NCBI RefSeq assembly: GCF_964340395.1
Contig: NC_135557.1
Location: 10,651,460-10,715,459, forward strand
Reading direction: 5' to 3'
DNA: 64,000 nt
DNA from: Glandiceps talaboti
Lineage: Eukaryota; Hemichordata; Enteropneusta; Spengelidae
A model generated the notes under the pieces. It made no database searches. It saw only the letters and a list, made by a program, of their open reading frames with translations, and was not told where the DNA came from. How positions within the stretch are numbered: the stretch's first letter is position 1; each line of letters begins with the position of its first letter. The position numbers and the translations under genes were made by a program. Below, one piece after another: positions 12,184-26,329 of this stretch.

Positions 12184-13610
12184 GTTCATGTACATGTCAG
12201 GCAAAAAAAAATATCATATAATCATAAGACTTTAATATGTAGTGCCACCAAGGACAGGTGTGTCCCTGTTTTTTGACCTGTACCTGTCAGTGACCTGACA
12301 ATATTGATTGGTTTACCAATCAGTTTTGGAACATTGTCAACGATTACTTTGACAAATAATGCGGATATTGTTATTACAAACAAGTACACCTTGTAGCAGT
12401 GTCCTTGTTATCCTTTGTATCTGGCACCAACATACTCAGGTGCAGGTAATACAGATCTCCTAATGCTGTACGTTTGGTCGGTTGCCAACATTGTTATTAA
12501 ATACTAAACATTACAGTTACAAGGGGTACGTAACCAGGTCAACACAAATCCGTGGATTTTAATTAGAACAAAAACAAATAGTTACCTGATATGGAGACAG
12601 TCAGCCAGACAAACATGCGTGCATGCATGCAGACGGAAATGCCGACTGACTGTAGGAGATAGACAGGCAGACAGACTGACTGACTGACTTACTGAATGAC
12701 TGACTGACTGACTTGTAGACAGACACAGGCAGACATAGAGACAATCCGAGAAACAGTCAAAATATTAGCTGAGATTAAAAGACGGCGATGGGCATATAGA
12801 GATATAAACGAGACAGAAAGCAAAGTCAGATAGAAAGAATTTTTTAATTCTTTTTAATTTTTAATTTTTAATTTTTTTTTTTTGGGGGGGTGTTAAGGAA
12901 ATACATCCTGGTGAATGTAACAAGATACATATTAACATAGACCTGTAGGCAAGAGACAAAAAGGTCTGACAGACAGAAATGATGAATAAAAATGAGTTGA
13001 CTTAGACAAAGAATATAGTGTCGCCAAAATACTATACTCAATTGCGTCACAATTTATAGTTTTGCGTCTTGATTTAGAGAAAAATCATAAGAAATCTGAT
13101 GAAACACCAGATGTGTCTTTTAAATGTAAGGGGTTAATCATACCATTGTTACCAAGTTTGTACCGGAATTTAATTTGATATTTTATTTGCTTCTCTTGAT
13201 CCATGCTTTATTTATTTAGGTGGTGATGTGATGAGCTGTTTGATTAGGCTAAACTAACTTGGTCCTTTGCCAACCATTGTTCAATAAAGAGAAGTACGAT
13301 TACGTTTGTGGATGTACCATGAAACTATCCTTACAAGACCCTAGGTAAACTATCACGTGATGAGTAGAATTTACGTCATATCTATTTTTAAAACAAATCA
13401 CTGACAAAACAACACCTAACAGTTAGTCGTATTATTCATGGCGGCTTGAAATCATAAAAAGCAAAGAAAAGAATTGCACTACTTCGTTAATCAGACGCAC
13501 TCTCACTTAATCTGTATATTAAACAGACAAAGAGCCATCATTATATCTTGGGGAGCGGTGAGTTTTTACGGCCGGGGTGGGCCGGTGACTTCTTGTTCGT
13601 GTTGTACTTA
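12184..13610. repeat. ~2.0 kb unit, right part plus next copy
   Basis: Resumes the interrupted unit after the transposon and passes the unit boundary at 12552 (GTGGATTTTAATTAGAAC). It continues to about 13610, where it breaks after CTTCTTGTTCGTGTT. It is more diverged from copies 1-3 than they are from each other. Confidence 0.85.
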
Positions 13611-15024
<1,414 letters not shown>

Positions 15025-15980
15025 TAATACAGGTCTCCTAATGCTGTACGTTTGGTCGATTGCCAACATTGTTATTAAATACTAAACATTACAGTTACAA
15101 GGGGTACGTAACCAGGTCAACACAAATCCGTGGATTTTAATTAGAACAAAAACAAATAGTTACCTGGTATTGAGACAGCCACCCAGACAAACATGCGTGC
15201 ATGCATGCTGACAGCAATACCGACTGACTGCAGGAAATAGATAGGCACACAGACTGACTGACTGACTGACTGACTGACTTGTAGACAGACACAGGCAGAC
15301 ATAGAGACAATCCGACAAACAGTCAAAATATTAGCTGAGATTAAAAGACGGCGATAGGCATATAGAGATGTAAACGAGACAGAAAGGGGGGGGGGTAAGG
15401 AGATACATCCTGGTGAATGTAACAAGATACATGTTAACAGAGACCTAGGCAAGAGACAAAAAGATCTGACAGACAGAAATGGTGAATAAAAATGAGTTGA
15501 CTTAGACAAAGAATATAGTGTCGCCAAAATACTATACTCAATTGCGTCACAATTTATAGTTTTGCGTCTTGATTTAGAGAAAAATCATAAGAAATCTGAT
15601 GAAACACCAGATGTGTCTTTTTAAATGTAAGGGGTTAATCATACCTTTGTTACCAAGTTTGTACCGGAATGTGATTTGATATATTACTTCATTATTTCTC
15701 TTGAATCCCTGCTTTATTTATTTAGGTGGTGATGTGATGAGCTGTTTGATTAGACTAAACCAACTTGGTCCTTTGCCAACCATTGTTCAATAAAGAGAAG
15801 TACGATTACGTTTGTGGATGTACCATGAAACTATCCTTACAAGACCCTAGGTAAACTATCACGTGATGAGTAGAATCTACGTCATATCTATTTTTAACAC
15901 AAATCACTGACAACTCTACTAAAAACAGTTAGTCGTACTATTCATGATGGTTTGAAATCATAAATGGCAAATAGCATGGC
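15025..15980. repeat. ~2.0 kb unit, partial copy 5
   Basis: Starts with the unit's 3' segment (CGTAATACAGGTCTCC), crosses the boundary near 15130 and ends near 15975 after GTACTATTCATGATGG. The CAGA/GACT-rich stretch is present but shorter. Confidence 0.85.
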
Positions 15981-16059
15981 GTGTCAATGTTTTGCCACGA
16001 TGTCACTGCACGACTGGTCACTTATCACCATTCAACTGGGTTGTCTCATTACATCATTT

Positions 16060-17300
16060 TATATGTTCTGAAGTGTGCTTATAACACATGTGCCTGTCTG
16101 CAACCGGACAGTATTGATTAGTTGACCGAACGAAGTCAACGATTACTTTGACAAACAATGCGGATATTGTTATTGCAAACACAAGTACACCTTGTAACGT
16201 TCTCCTTGTTACCCTTTGTAACCGGCACCTACGTACTCGGGTGCACGTAATACAGGTCTCCTAATGTTGTACGTTTGATTGATTGCTAGCATTGCTATTA
16301 AATGCTAAGTATTACAATTACAATGGGTACGTAACCAGGTCAACACAAATCTGTGGATTTTATTGAGAACAAAAACAAATAGTTACCTGATATGATGACA
16401 TACATGCGTGCATGCATGCAGACGGAAATACCGACAGACAGCAAGTGAGAGACCAACTGACTTCTAAACAGACACAGGCAGACATATAGACAAACCGACA
16501 AACAGACAAAATATTAGCTGAGATTAAAAGAGGGCGATGGGCATATAAAGATACAAGCGAGACAGAAAGCAATGCGAGATAGAGAGATATTTTCTTTCTT
16601 TTCTTGTTTTGTTAGTGGGATGGGGGGGGGGGGTTAAGGAGATACACCCTGGTGAATGTGATAAGTTACATGTTAAGAGAGACCTGCAGGCAAGATACAG
16701 AAAAAAGTCTGACAGACAGAAATGAATAATAATAGAGAGTTGACTTAGACAAAGAATATGGTGTCGCCAAAATACTATGATACTCAATTGCGTCACATTT
16801 TATAGTTTTGCGTCTTGATTTAGAGAAAAATCATGAGAAATCTGATGAAACGCCAGATGTGTCTTTTAAATGTAAGGGGTTAATCATACCTTTGTTACCA
16901 AGTTTGTACCGGAATTTAATTTGATATTTTATTTGATTATTTCTCTTGAATCCATGCTTTATTTATTTAGGTGGTGATGTGATGAGCTGTTTGATTAGAC
17001 TAAACCAACTTGGTCCTTTGCCAACCATTGTTCAATAAAGAGAAGTACGATTACGTTTGTGGATGTACCATGAAGCTATGCTTACAAGACCCTAGGTAAA
17101 CTATCACATGATGAGTATAATCTACGTCATATCTATTTTTAACACAAATCACTGACAACTCTACTAAAAACAGTTAGTCGTACTATTCATGGTGGTCTGA
17201 AATCATAAATGGCAAATGACATATTCATACTAATTTGTTAATCAGACGTACACACACTGAGTCTGTGAAGTAAATATATAAAACCAACAAATAGCCGCCG
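16060..17300. repeat. ~2.0 kb unit, partial copy 6
   Basis: Begins with the unit's 3' segment, crosses the boundary near 16353 (here GTGGATTTTATTGAGAAC) and fades near 17300. It is the most diverged of the copies. Confidence 0.8.
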
Positions 17301-18600
17301 TTATCTAGTAAACTAGGTGACTATTGATTTAGAGGGAATGGTAAAACAGTACGTAGACATTACACATGTATGTTATTGCTAAGCAACATGTATCTAGGGA
17401 ATGTGTCTGTTTATGAAACAATGCTCAATGGAAACCATTTCTGATGAGACAATACCTTTAGTACAATGCGTTCTATGTCTGTCGTTATCACATGATTGTG
17501 TAAATAAAGTACAATACTGCTAAATGTCTTAAGTAAGAAACGAGGGTATGAAATGTATTGTTTTTCCTTGTTTTGTCCTAACGGACAGCCCGTCCATTAG
17601 GCGAACTTTGTATTTTGTGTGCTTCATGAATAATCACCCCGATGAAAATTTAGTAACCACGACTTTTTCGACGACGAGTACACGTCGCCGTTATCAAGTT
17701 TTAAGTGTGTCATCCCGAGACAGTTCCCTGTCTCTAGTGGGTCTCGAACCCAACACCTCCCGACTACCAATCTTGAGTTCTAAGTATGTCAGAGGGAGGC
17801 GGCATTACAAGTTTGTTTCATTGAAACAATAGTTTTCAAAAATAAAAACAATTCAAACGATAAATTCAAATAAAATACCCAATCTACGTAACCTATTTTC
17901 TGAGGCCATGTTATTGGAAACACACAATTTTGGTATGGTATGTAAACATGTCATCAGTCGATATACCCAAGGTGTTGAATAGTCAAAACGTTAGACATTT
18001 GCATTAATAATTTGGTAACCATGTATAGTAACCGTTATGCATTGGCACGGACAGCGATAGCATGGTAAGAGGGTGGGAATTGAGGGGGGGGGGACATATA
18101 CATACATAATTGGGAAGAAAATTACTGAATAAGAAACAACAAACGAGAAATTAATAGCGAATTCCTCGCAAGAACATTAACATACACGTTATTCAGTATA
18201 CCTTATACCATATGTTATATCCAGGGAACCTTCAGTATTCACTAGGGGGAGGGCCGGAGGTATCGGGGGGTTGGGGGTTGGTCACATTTTACAAACCTGT
18301 TCTTGTGAGGAGGGTCAGATTTTGCATTATAATTTTTGGGGAGGGTCACATATTACAATCCGTAGTTTTGTGACCAAATTGAAGATTCAATTATTGTTAA
18401 TTTGTTTTGTGTGTTTTGATATGTAAAAGTGAGAAGAGCACTCAACATTCATTTTTACTAGTATTTTACATACCCAATACAAAAATAAAAATACATATAT
18501 TGTAAGAAAATTGTTTAATAAAACGATGCATTTTGTTTGAGTGTGCCATCGCACTTTATCACTCACTCTGTCCGTGAATGTTGTTGTTAAATTATGATGA
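17301..18600. other. Repeat-derived spacer, no gene
   Basis: Contains a diverged copy of the 5.9-6.05 kb block (17880-18050), a G-run repeat (18081-18090) and a G-rich segment (18240-18350, GGGTCACAT-type words) that resembles the C-rich elements at 52.77-52.85 kb on the opposite strand. A 94-residue plus-strand frame at 17548-17832 overlaps the SINE-like remnant and is not supported. Confidence 0.5.
17640..17810 (-). mobile_element. tRNA-related SINE remnant
   Basis: Read on the minus strand, the segment contains GGTTCGAGACC (17740-17750), one base off the tRNA B-box consensus, in a GC-richer context. Ends and tail are not clear. It differs in sequence from the SINE at 6.1 kb. Confidence 0.4.
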
Positions 18601-18611
18601 TGATGGTAGCA

Positions 18612-18612
18612 G

Positions 18613-18656
<44 letters not shown>

Positions 18657-18771
18657 ATGATTTAGTTTTGAATGTCATAGAGAAGACGGACAGTGATACA
18701 TGTACTGACTCAAGTAGTACCAACGAGTCAGATTAGAGTGACACTGATAATGGCAATACTGAAGGTGAAGG

Positions 18772-18814
<43 letters not shown>

Positions 18815-18815
18815 A
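18612..18815. repeat. Two (GAT)n microsatellites
   Basis: Trinucleotide GAT tracts at 18612-18655 and 18772-18813 are separated by 116 bp of unique sequence. The frame through them would encode Asp-rich peptide and is not open far beyond the tracts. Confidence 0.95.
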
Positions 18816-19970
18816 ATGATATCAGAGAACCTTTAGAAGTGACCAGATCAGACCGACAAACAGATAAACAATTAGTACCGCGTACCTAATGTAGATATTT
18901 TTTGATACTTTAACGACGTCCCCTACATCCAGTTCTCTAATGAGATGATTTTCATTCTTCAACAAGACTACCTGGATAGTTAATCGGGATCGAGTTCAAC
19001 ATTTTGTAAACTATGAAGCCCTTTCTCATCCGATCTCTGTAAGTTCGCGAGTACGAAAGAATCAGATCACTTTCGATTAGAAATCAATAATTGGGAATTA
19101 GAATGTTCCATTTGGTTCATTTCAGTGACATTTTATATTTAGAAAGTAGTGTGCTGTAGGTAAAAGACACGAGACAGGATGTGTTTACATGTAAACGTGG
19201 CTCTGAATTCATATGCTACGAGGTTCGACCAGCCTGAGGGACGTATAAACTTCATCCTTCTATTTTTTATCGTCATTATAAACCCCTTCACTTTTTTATT
19301 TTCCTGACATGCAATTTTGAAATTACTTTTATTATATTTTAGGGCGGCATTTGTTACGTCGGAGCAGCATGTGTCTTTCATGGCTGAAGTCACTGAGGTT
19401 TGACGAGGGACATGGCTTAAAATTAATGCCGTCGCGCGTACATTTTGCTGCAAAGTAATAATAGCTCAGAATATTTCTATCATTTTCATAATTATGATTA
19501 AAATTGGTAAAAGTCATACTGCATTCATAAAAAAAAAAAAAAAAATTCTTGACCAGATTTAAGATTTAAATCAGTTGTATCATTGGGGACAAATTACGCA
19601 AGCTTCAATGGTGTCATAAACACAGGTTTTAGGCATGGATGTTACAAAAATTACTCAAAAGGAGCAGTGATTGATGATTTAAATAGTTTCAGCATTGGAA
19701 TGTTTGAATGTAAATTTGTCGGTGTCGACATGCAACAACGTCTTGATATTACATTAGTAACAACACTTACAAGTTACAGAAGACGCGTAATGTATACTGT
19801 TCTAAAAGGTCAACCAAGACTTGCATGGCATGTTACCGATGTTTACATTATTACTTTTAATTACTTTTAAACAGTAAACGCCAAAGGAGTTCTAAGTTCT
19901 AGAAATGTTTACATGTTAGCGAGGGGATTGTTTTGACAAGTTCACACTGAAGAAAAATGTTTCATAGAAG

Positions 19971-20067
<97 letters not shown>

Positions 20068-20504
20068 CAATTCCTCTAGCACGCTGATAACAATCATGCA
20101 AGTGTTTCAAAAAGTTACATACTAAAGTTTAAATTGGATAACTTGAAAAAATATTAGCGATATCAATGCCACTTTGATTAATAGGAAGAATGTATTAATA
20201 TTCCTAATAAAATCATACAATATTTCATGGCTACAGATATACACCCATCAGGATGATAAGTATTTAATCATCTTCTTACAAAGTTGTTCTACAGATTTGT
20301 CAACCTTGCTAAAATGAAGGAAAGAGACTTGTAACAAGGAATTCAATAAAGAGAAGAGAAACAAAGTTGTAGAGAGACTGACAGGACAGAAAGGACAGAG
20401 AATAGAACTGAACAAAATACAGATTTTTTTCCCTTGCCCTCCCCTTACTTTATTTCGCCCGCCTGGCTATTCCACTGGAGATGAGAAACCAAAAAAAGGT
20501 CACC
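18816..20504. other. Spacer with (TA)n microsatellite, no gene
   Basis: Ordinary AT-rich DNA. A word shared with 28.98 kb (ATGCAATTTTGAAATTACTTTTA around 19310-19330) marks a fragment of the 19-33 kb repeat mosaic. The 95-residue plus frame at 19583-19870 and the minus frames near 19.2-19.5 kb have no recognisable domain. A 92-bp TA tract lies at 19974-20065. Confidence 0.5.
19974..20065. repeat. (TA)n microsatellite
   Basis: 46 TA units without interruption. Confidence 0.98.
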
Positions 20505-20866
20505 CTTAGACTCTCACAAATTGAATGCTGAATTAAGTATGTACAGATAAAGTTGTGAAAGGGTGCCTTCAAACGTCAGCCTGCATAGCAAATAGCAAAT
20601 ATGAGCAAGCATAGCTAATATATGCTCAAACAGATACATTTTATTGACAATAGGACCAAAAGGCACCATTCGTCTAAATTGTCTCTCACACAATGCTTTA
20701 TAATTATATAATATTTAAACCTCTTCACTTGTAATAATAATAATTAAATAATAGTACATGATAATAATAATAATAGTAATAATCGGGTTTACTCTAATAT
20801 TAACCACCCTACCTGGGGTAGTTTTGTATGCTGAGTTCAAAAAAGGGGGTCATTTTATGAACATCT

Positions 20867-20880
20867 GTTGCCATGGTAAC
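20867..20880. promoter_or_regulatory. RFX/X-box-like palindromic site 1
   Basis: GTTGCCATGGTAAC matches the 14-bp near-palindromic RFX binding consensus (two RGYAAC half sites). It lies inside a dispersed repeat and no gene is next to it, so function is unproven. Confidence 0.4.
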
Positions 20881-21029
20881 CAAAATCACCATAACATGTT
20901 AATCATTTTTCCAAAAATTGACATAAAACATTGAAAAAAAAGATAATACAGTGAAAAAATGTCCTTGTATTAGACATGTATGAGTTAGTGCTACCTGGTG
21001 TAACATAAATTGTATAAAATTGGATGGCT

Positions 21030-21043
21030 GTTTCCATGGAAAC
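21030..21043. promoter_or_regulatory. X-box-like perfect palindrome
   Basis: GTTTCCATGGAAAC is a perfect 14-bp palindrome related to the X-box consensus. It lies between two repeat copies that each carry GTTGCCATGGTAAC. Confidence 0.3.
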
Positions 21044-21201
21044 ATAAGGTAGGCGTGAAAATTATGTTTTCATTGCATACACATACATCTCACAAATAAC
21101 ATTATAAATCGGATAAATATCTTTTTATTTGCACATTGACCCCACTACCATGGGTAGTTTGTCATGCTGAATTCAAAAAAGTGGTCATTTAATTAACATC
21201 A

Positions 21202-21215
21202 GTTGCCATGGTAAC
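21202..21215. promoter_or_regulatory. RFX/X-box-like palindromic site 2
   Basis: Same 14 bases as at 20867, about 335 bp further on, in a second tandem copy of the same short repeat (shared words GGGTAGTTT and GAGTTCAAAAAA or close variants). Confidence 0.4.
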
Positions 21216-22440
21216 CAAAATAACCATATTATGTGATTTTTTGAAAAATTAGTCATAAAACACTTTAAAAATTTCAAATTTAGGAAAAAACATCATTGCT
21301 GTTTGAATGTATGGGTTGGTGATATATGTTGTAACAAGGTTTCATGAGTTTTGAAATTATCTGTATCAAACCTATGCAATTCTAAAACTCTAAAATCACC
21401 AGAATAAATTGTAAATACCTAAAATATACCAGTAGTCCTTGACAATTCCATTTACGCAGCTTGGTTCAGTCTTTTATCACAAAATCTTCAAATAAGTGTA
21501 CACACACATTTGAGTACAAGTTGACATGATCGTTGACTCCAACTGTATGTTATTGTTTGAAATTGTACTTGGATTTTATCCAACAAAATATCGTCTGCTT
21601 TTAAATTCTCCAACTCAACTGACAACATCATGATGTGCGGATGCGTACGTACATATTTCCGGGTCCCAGTGACACATGCCAAATTCAAACGATAAGGACA
21701 CAATATAGTTGGGATCGATCACAGTATCACTACATCGATTGTTACAGGAATATCAATATTATTATCCAGAATTTCTCAGTCGTGAAGCTTGCTGACAAGT
21801 GCAAGGTTATAAAGTAAGATGGCAACTTTTATATTTTGCGCGTGCAAGTCAACTGATGTCACTAGAATGTATTACAATGTAGCTATAGTTATCACGCGAA
21901 TCACGCATGTCATGTGCACTGCATTTATGTAGATGTGTGTATGCAACGGTACACGTGTGCCATACACATATAATATACACAAGCAAGATAGGCAGTGACC
22001 AGGTCACTACTTTATTGTTTACACGACTTTGCCGAACGACTAGGAATAATCAGTAATTTACAAGTTGCTAAAATTTACGCGAAGTTGACTTAAAAACAGA
22101 AAGGGGCATTGCGAATATTTTGTAATGCATGCGTAGTCCGGATTGTTTGTCTTGCCATTGTTGCGTCTACCTGGAAAATTACATACATCTCGGCGAACAC
22201 ACATTCATATGGACAAAGCAGTGCAGTGCATATGCCACGCTCCCACGTCAAAAATCAAAAAAAAAAAAAAATCAAAAAAAAAAAAATTTGCACTGTAAGA
22301 CATGCCTAGCCATAGTTCTCTTCATCATGTTCAAATTTTATTTTATTTTAGGAGACAGGAATGTCGATATTATTATTTTATTTTACGAGACAAAAATAGT
22401 CGTAGACGATATATATGGCACACTGTGTAAGCACGGGTAG

Positions 22441-24829
22441 TTTTTTGAAAGATGACAAAACTGCTGCTGTGTGGATGGTAATGAACCCAATCAATAGAAA
22501 ATGAAATAAAAAAAAGTGAGTACATAGTTATCAACAGAGATAGTACATCCGACCACATTTCCGATGACTTTGCTATTTGTGAGGCTAGCTAGCCACTTCG
22601 CTGTAACACTGTGAGTATTAATCTTACTATATTGTACTGCGATGACACATGATGCGTCTAGATCAAAGGGGGACCTAGCGTTCGTTCGATACTGACGTGG
22701 CCATTGAAAACCAGACTGCCGTATTTTTCTCAAAAGAAACAAATCAAAGAGATGCAGCAACCCTAATTTGCAGCTCCGACATCAGAAAAAAACTGTTTTT
22801 ATTTCCGATCGACTCCTGAGTTCAACACAGCAAGATTGTAAGGTTTGAACGAACATCAAACGATCCACACATGGCGTCTTAGACCAGTGTTCCATTGTAA
22901 GACAGATTATCTAAAATTGGAGAGTGGCGTCCATGGAAACATAAAATATGCTTACATTACAAATGCCATGTTTTAGTAAAGAAATACATCTGACATACAC
23001 CTTAAGTACAAACGTAGTCCTGCGGAGTAATCCGGGACTCGATTCTGACAATTCTCCCACCTACCTCAGAGTCAAGTCAGTAATATAGACTCGTGCACCG
23101 TCATGTAAGTAGGACTAGTACAAACAAACCCCATCTTGACATATTCTTGTCCTTTTCAGTTGCGCTGACATTTACAACCATGTACGTTAACGAAGTCATC
23201 AGCTCTACATACCTTTTGCTATGAACAAAGTTCAACTTTCCTTTCTTGGCAGTGTAAATCATATATACATATATATATATGCACACGTAGTACATAAACT
23301 TCAGTTGAATATATGACATGATCGTGATGGATAAGCGATGTAACATTTGATTACGTAGGTCTTTGAGTAATAAGGTCCTGTTTGACACAACATTGACAGT
23401 CGTGTACCAAAATATCCATCCAAAGTTGCGTTCAAGGAAACTGTTAGTTGCGTTATGATTGAACACAGTGCCGCTTTATATAGTTGAGTATGAGTAGCCT
23501 TCCATGCCTTCCATTTTTTAGGGAATATTGATAAATTATCCATGATTTCGCAGTTGTGTCACCATCAAGGTCGTGACCTTTTATGTGCGTTGTTTTAGTA
23601 CACACACGCTGTGCATGATGCACACGTAAACACCTTGTGAATGTGATACAAATCATGCCTGGAATGACCTATATCACGTGAACTCCACATGTGTGCCGTA
23701 CATTTCATAACTTCAGGTACGTTTTTGCATTCGGATTAATATATTATTACATGTTATCGGCTATTCATGAAAGTACAATTTGTAGTAAATGAAACAATAT
23801 TCTACAACGTTTTACAGTAGCAGAAGACACAGGTCAAGTCAACTTTATGGCATGCCAGCACAATGACATCGCATTTTCGATTACGATCAAATCAAATCAA
23901 AACCATACGATTTTAGAAGAGATTCAAATGACTTAAAATCTCACAATTGTATCGCAAGTAACGCAAAGATGAAAAAATTAAATCAAGCGATTGTAGGCTG
24001 AGTGCGAATTTGACATTTACTTCCGAATACTATGTCAGATTTCCCATAGAAAAACAATGGCCATGTTCTTTTATGACAACTGAACTTTGCTCACGTTCAA
24101 CTTTTTCAAATGCGCACCAATCGGTCTGAAAATTCATAAATAGAGACCAAAGGGGTTTTGTAAAAAATCTCTTGGTTTTAGATTTGTCATTTTTTAAATT
24201 CTTTTCTGGAAAATGGTGTGCTATCGCTGACTATGTTGTTAAAACTCATTAAGAAAACCATAATGTTGTAATCTGTAAACCGACACATTTTACCATGTAC
24301 ATCTACATAAATACCGCTAACTTCGTTATTCTGTAAGTAAATTACACGTAATACATACAGACTGACCTAGCAATTGCTTTCACAAAAATCAGTCTTTAAT
24401 TTCATGAAAGCTGTGTGGCAAATAAAATCGAGAGTTTCGAGTTATTCCGTATATTTTAGTTTAATACCCGTCAGCAAATACATGTAATGCTATCAGCAGG
24501 TCAGCGATATGTGTTCCACGGACACTCACCACAGTCAGTACAGTACTACTGCGTTCATATCAGAAAAACTTTAAATTGATATTCTTTTCACTAAACTTTG
24601 CAACATTATTTTATGACAACTAAACTTCGCTCAGCTCAAGTTCAACTTTTTCAAATGCACACCAATTTGTCTGAAAAATCCAAAGGGGATTTGTGAAAAT
24701 CTGAGTCATCATTACCAATACCGTAGCTGTCAATCAAATATTAGTGCCTTAAATGCTTCGGGGAATACTGGCCAATTGAGATCTTCGCTGGGCCGCAGTG
24801 CTAGTGCCAATTTAGTCATAAATAAAATA
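22441..24829. other. No gene seen
   Basis: AT-rich DNA. An internal direct repeat of about 90 bp (24075-24165 against 24610-24700, shared CAACTTTTTCAAATGC) is the only structure I see. Minus-strand frames of 60-121 residues between 22.5 and 23.7 kb overlap each other in several frames and carry no recognisable domain. Confidence 0.5.
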
Positions 24830-25040
24830 ATATTGTCATACCTTTATTCATATACATGGCAAGTACCAAGCTCCCAATTGTTACGACTTGAAGCTTGAAT
24901 GGGAAATATTGAACAATTAGTTATGGGTGTAAAACGTCAACCTTTACACCTCCTACGTATACACACCAACCATAAGTGATATTCCTCTAAAGTTCTCCCA
25001 ACATTTTTCATTATTATGTACTATTTAAACCCCTCCACTT

Positions 25041-25102
<62 letters not shown>

Positions 25103-25560
25103 TATAAAATAAGTATAAAATAATAACTAAAATTATAATAATCAGATTTATTAGAATATTAACCACCCTACCTGGGGTAGTTTTGTATGCCGAGTTCAAA
25201 AAAAGCGGTCATTTAATGAACATCGGTTGCCATGGTAACCAAAATAACCATATAACGTGATTTTTTGAAAAATTAGACATAAAACATTTTAAACATTTCA
25301 AATTTAGGAAAAAAACATCATTGATGTTGGAATGTATGGGTTGGTGATATCTGTTATAACAAGGTTTCATGATTTTTGAAATTATCTGTATCAAACCTAT
25401 GCAATTCTAATAGTAAAACTCTAAAAATCACCATAATAAATTGTAAATACCTAAATACCAGCAGTCCTTGAGAATTCGATCTACACAACTTGGTTCAGTC
25501 TTTCATCACAAAATCTCCAAATGTGTACACATACATTTGAGTACAAGTTGACATACGTGA
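24830..25560. repeat. Mosaic repeat block V with (TAA)n
   Basis: Contains the segment that precedes (TAA)n in the other blocks (TACTATTTAAACCC), a (TAA)n tract at 25041-25102, then the X-box-containing repeat (25150-25480) that matches 20790-21420. Confidence 0.75.
25226..25239. promoter_or_regulatory. RFX/X-box-like palindromic site 3
   Basis: GTTGCCATGGTAAC again, in the third copy of the same repeat. The site is identical in all three copies although the flanks have substitutions. Confidence 0.4.
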
Positions 25561-26329
25561 CTCGATACTGTATATCGTTTGTTTATGGATAGAAATTCAA
25601 AATCCGACAGTTTCAAAGATCGTCTGCTGCTCCAGCTGACACTGTAGTGTAGTATTGTGCTGATGATAGGTGTGGGATATTTATGACATCAATTTGAGGA
25701 GTATTTCTATGAATAATAAGCACTGGTTACCTTTGATAAACGGTTGCCTAATAAAGTACACTGAATCCACTGAACTTTAACGATGTCTATATCGCGAGCA
25801 AACGTGAAACTGAGATGACGTGGGGAACGGTTATTTACGTATACTTTCTAGGGAATTGCATAACATACATGTATATCCATGGCCGATACATGTATTTGAC
25901 CTAAAACCTGTTGTTCTGTATCTCTTTGTAACGTCATCATTGTTGTCACTCCCCCACCTCGGGACATAGTGGGGGATTTGGAAATTAGTCTTATAAAATT
26001 TGTGAAATTCCCCACTCCCTGGGGCAAGCATTCTGGAAAATCACAACCTAAAAGAAGTAATACTCCCAACATTTCCCCCACCCTAATGGGTGGGGCATTC
26101 AAAAATTCTGACTGACACACAACCACTCTTTTACGTCCATGAAAATGACTAGGGGGTGAATATGAGGCAATTGCCCCACCCCCTCGGGCATTGTTTCATG
26201 GCAGACATGGTCTAATCCCCCACATTTGTCCTGTATCGCCTGAGGTGGGGTCCATCGGGCATTACATTGACTCGTGCATTAGTAGGAGTATGTTGCGTTA
26301 GACAGGTTAGTACCTTGCCTTTACCACGT
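25561..26329. other. No gene seen; short C/G-run hairpins
   Basis: Several short CCCCCAC/GTGGGG inverted pairs lie between 25950 and 26250, for example around CCTCGGGACATAGTGGGGG, typical of dispersed repeats. Minus-strand frames of 66 and 92 residues there overlap and have no domain. Confidence 0.4.

Larger units (their letters stand above)
20505..22440. repeat. Mosaic repeat block W
   Basis: Starts GACTCTCACAAATTGAATGC and passes a (TAA)-type tail near 20730-20785. It then holds about 700 bp with two X-box-like sites and ends with a segment (22005-22440) that matches 29335-29845. The start and end match block Z at 29.0-29.85 kb, which lacks most of the middle. The middle (20790-21480) matches 25140-25560. 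Confidence 0.75.

Noticed and set aside
19916-20110. Ile-Tyr repeat frame
   Set aside because: (TA)n microsatellite.
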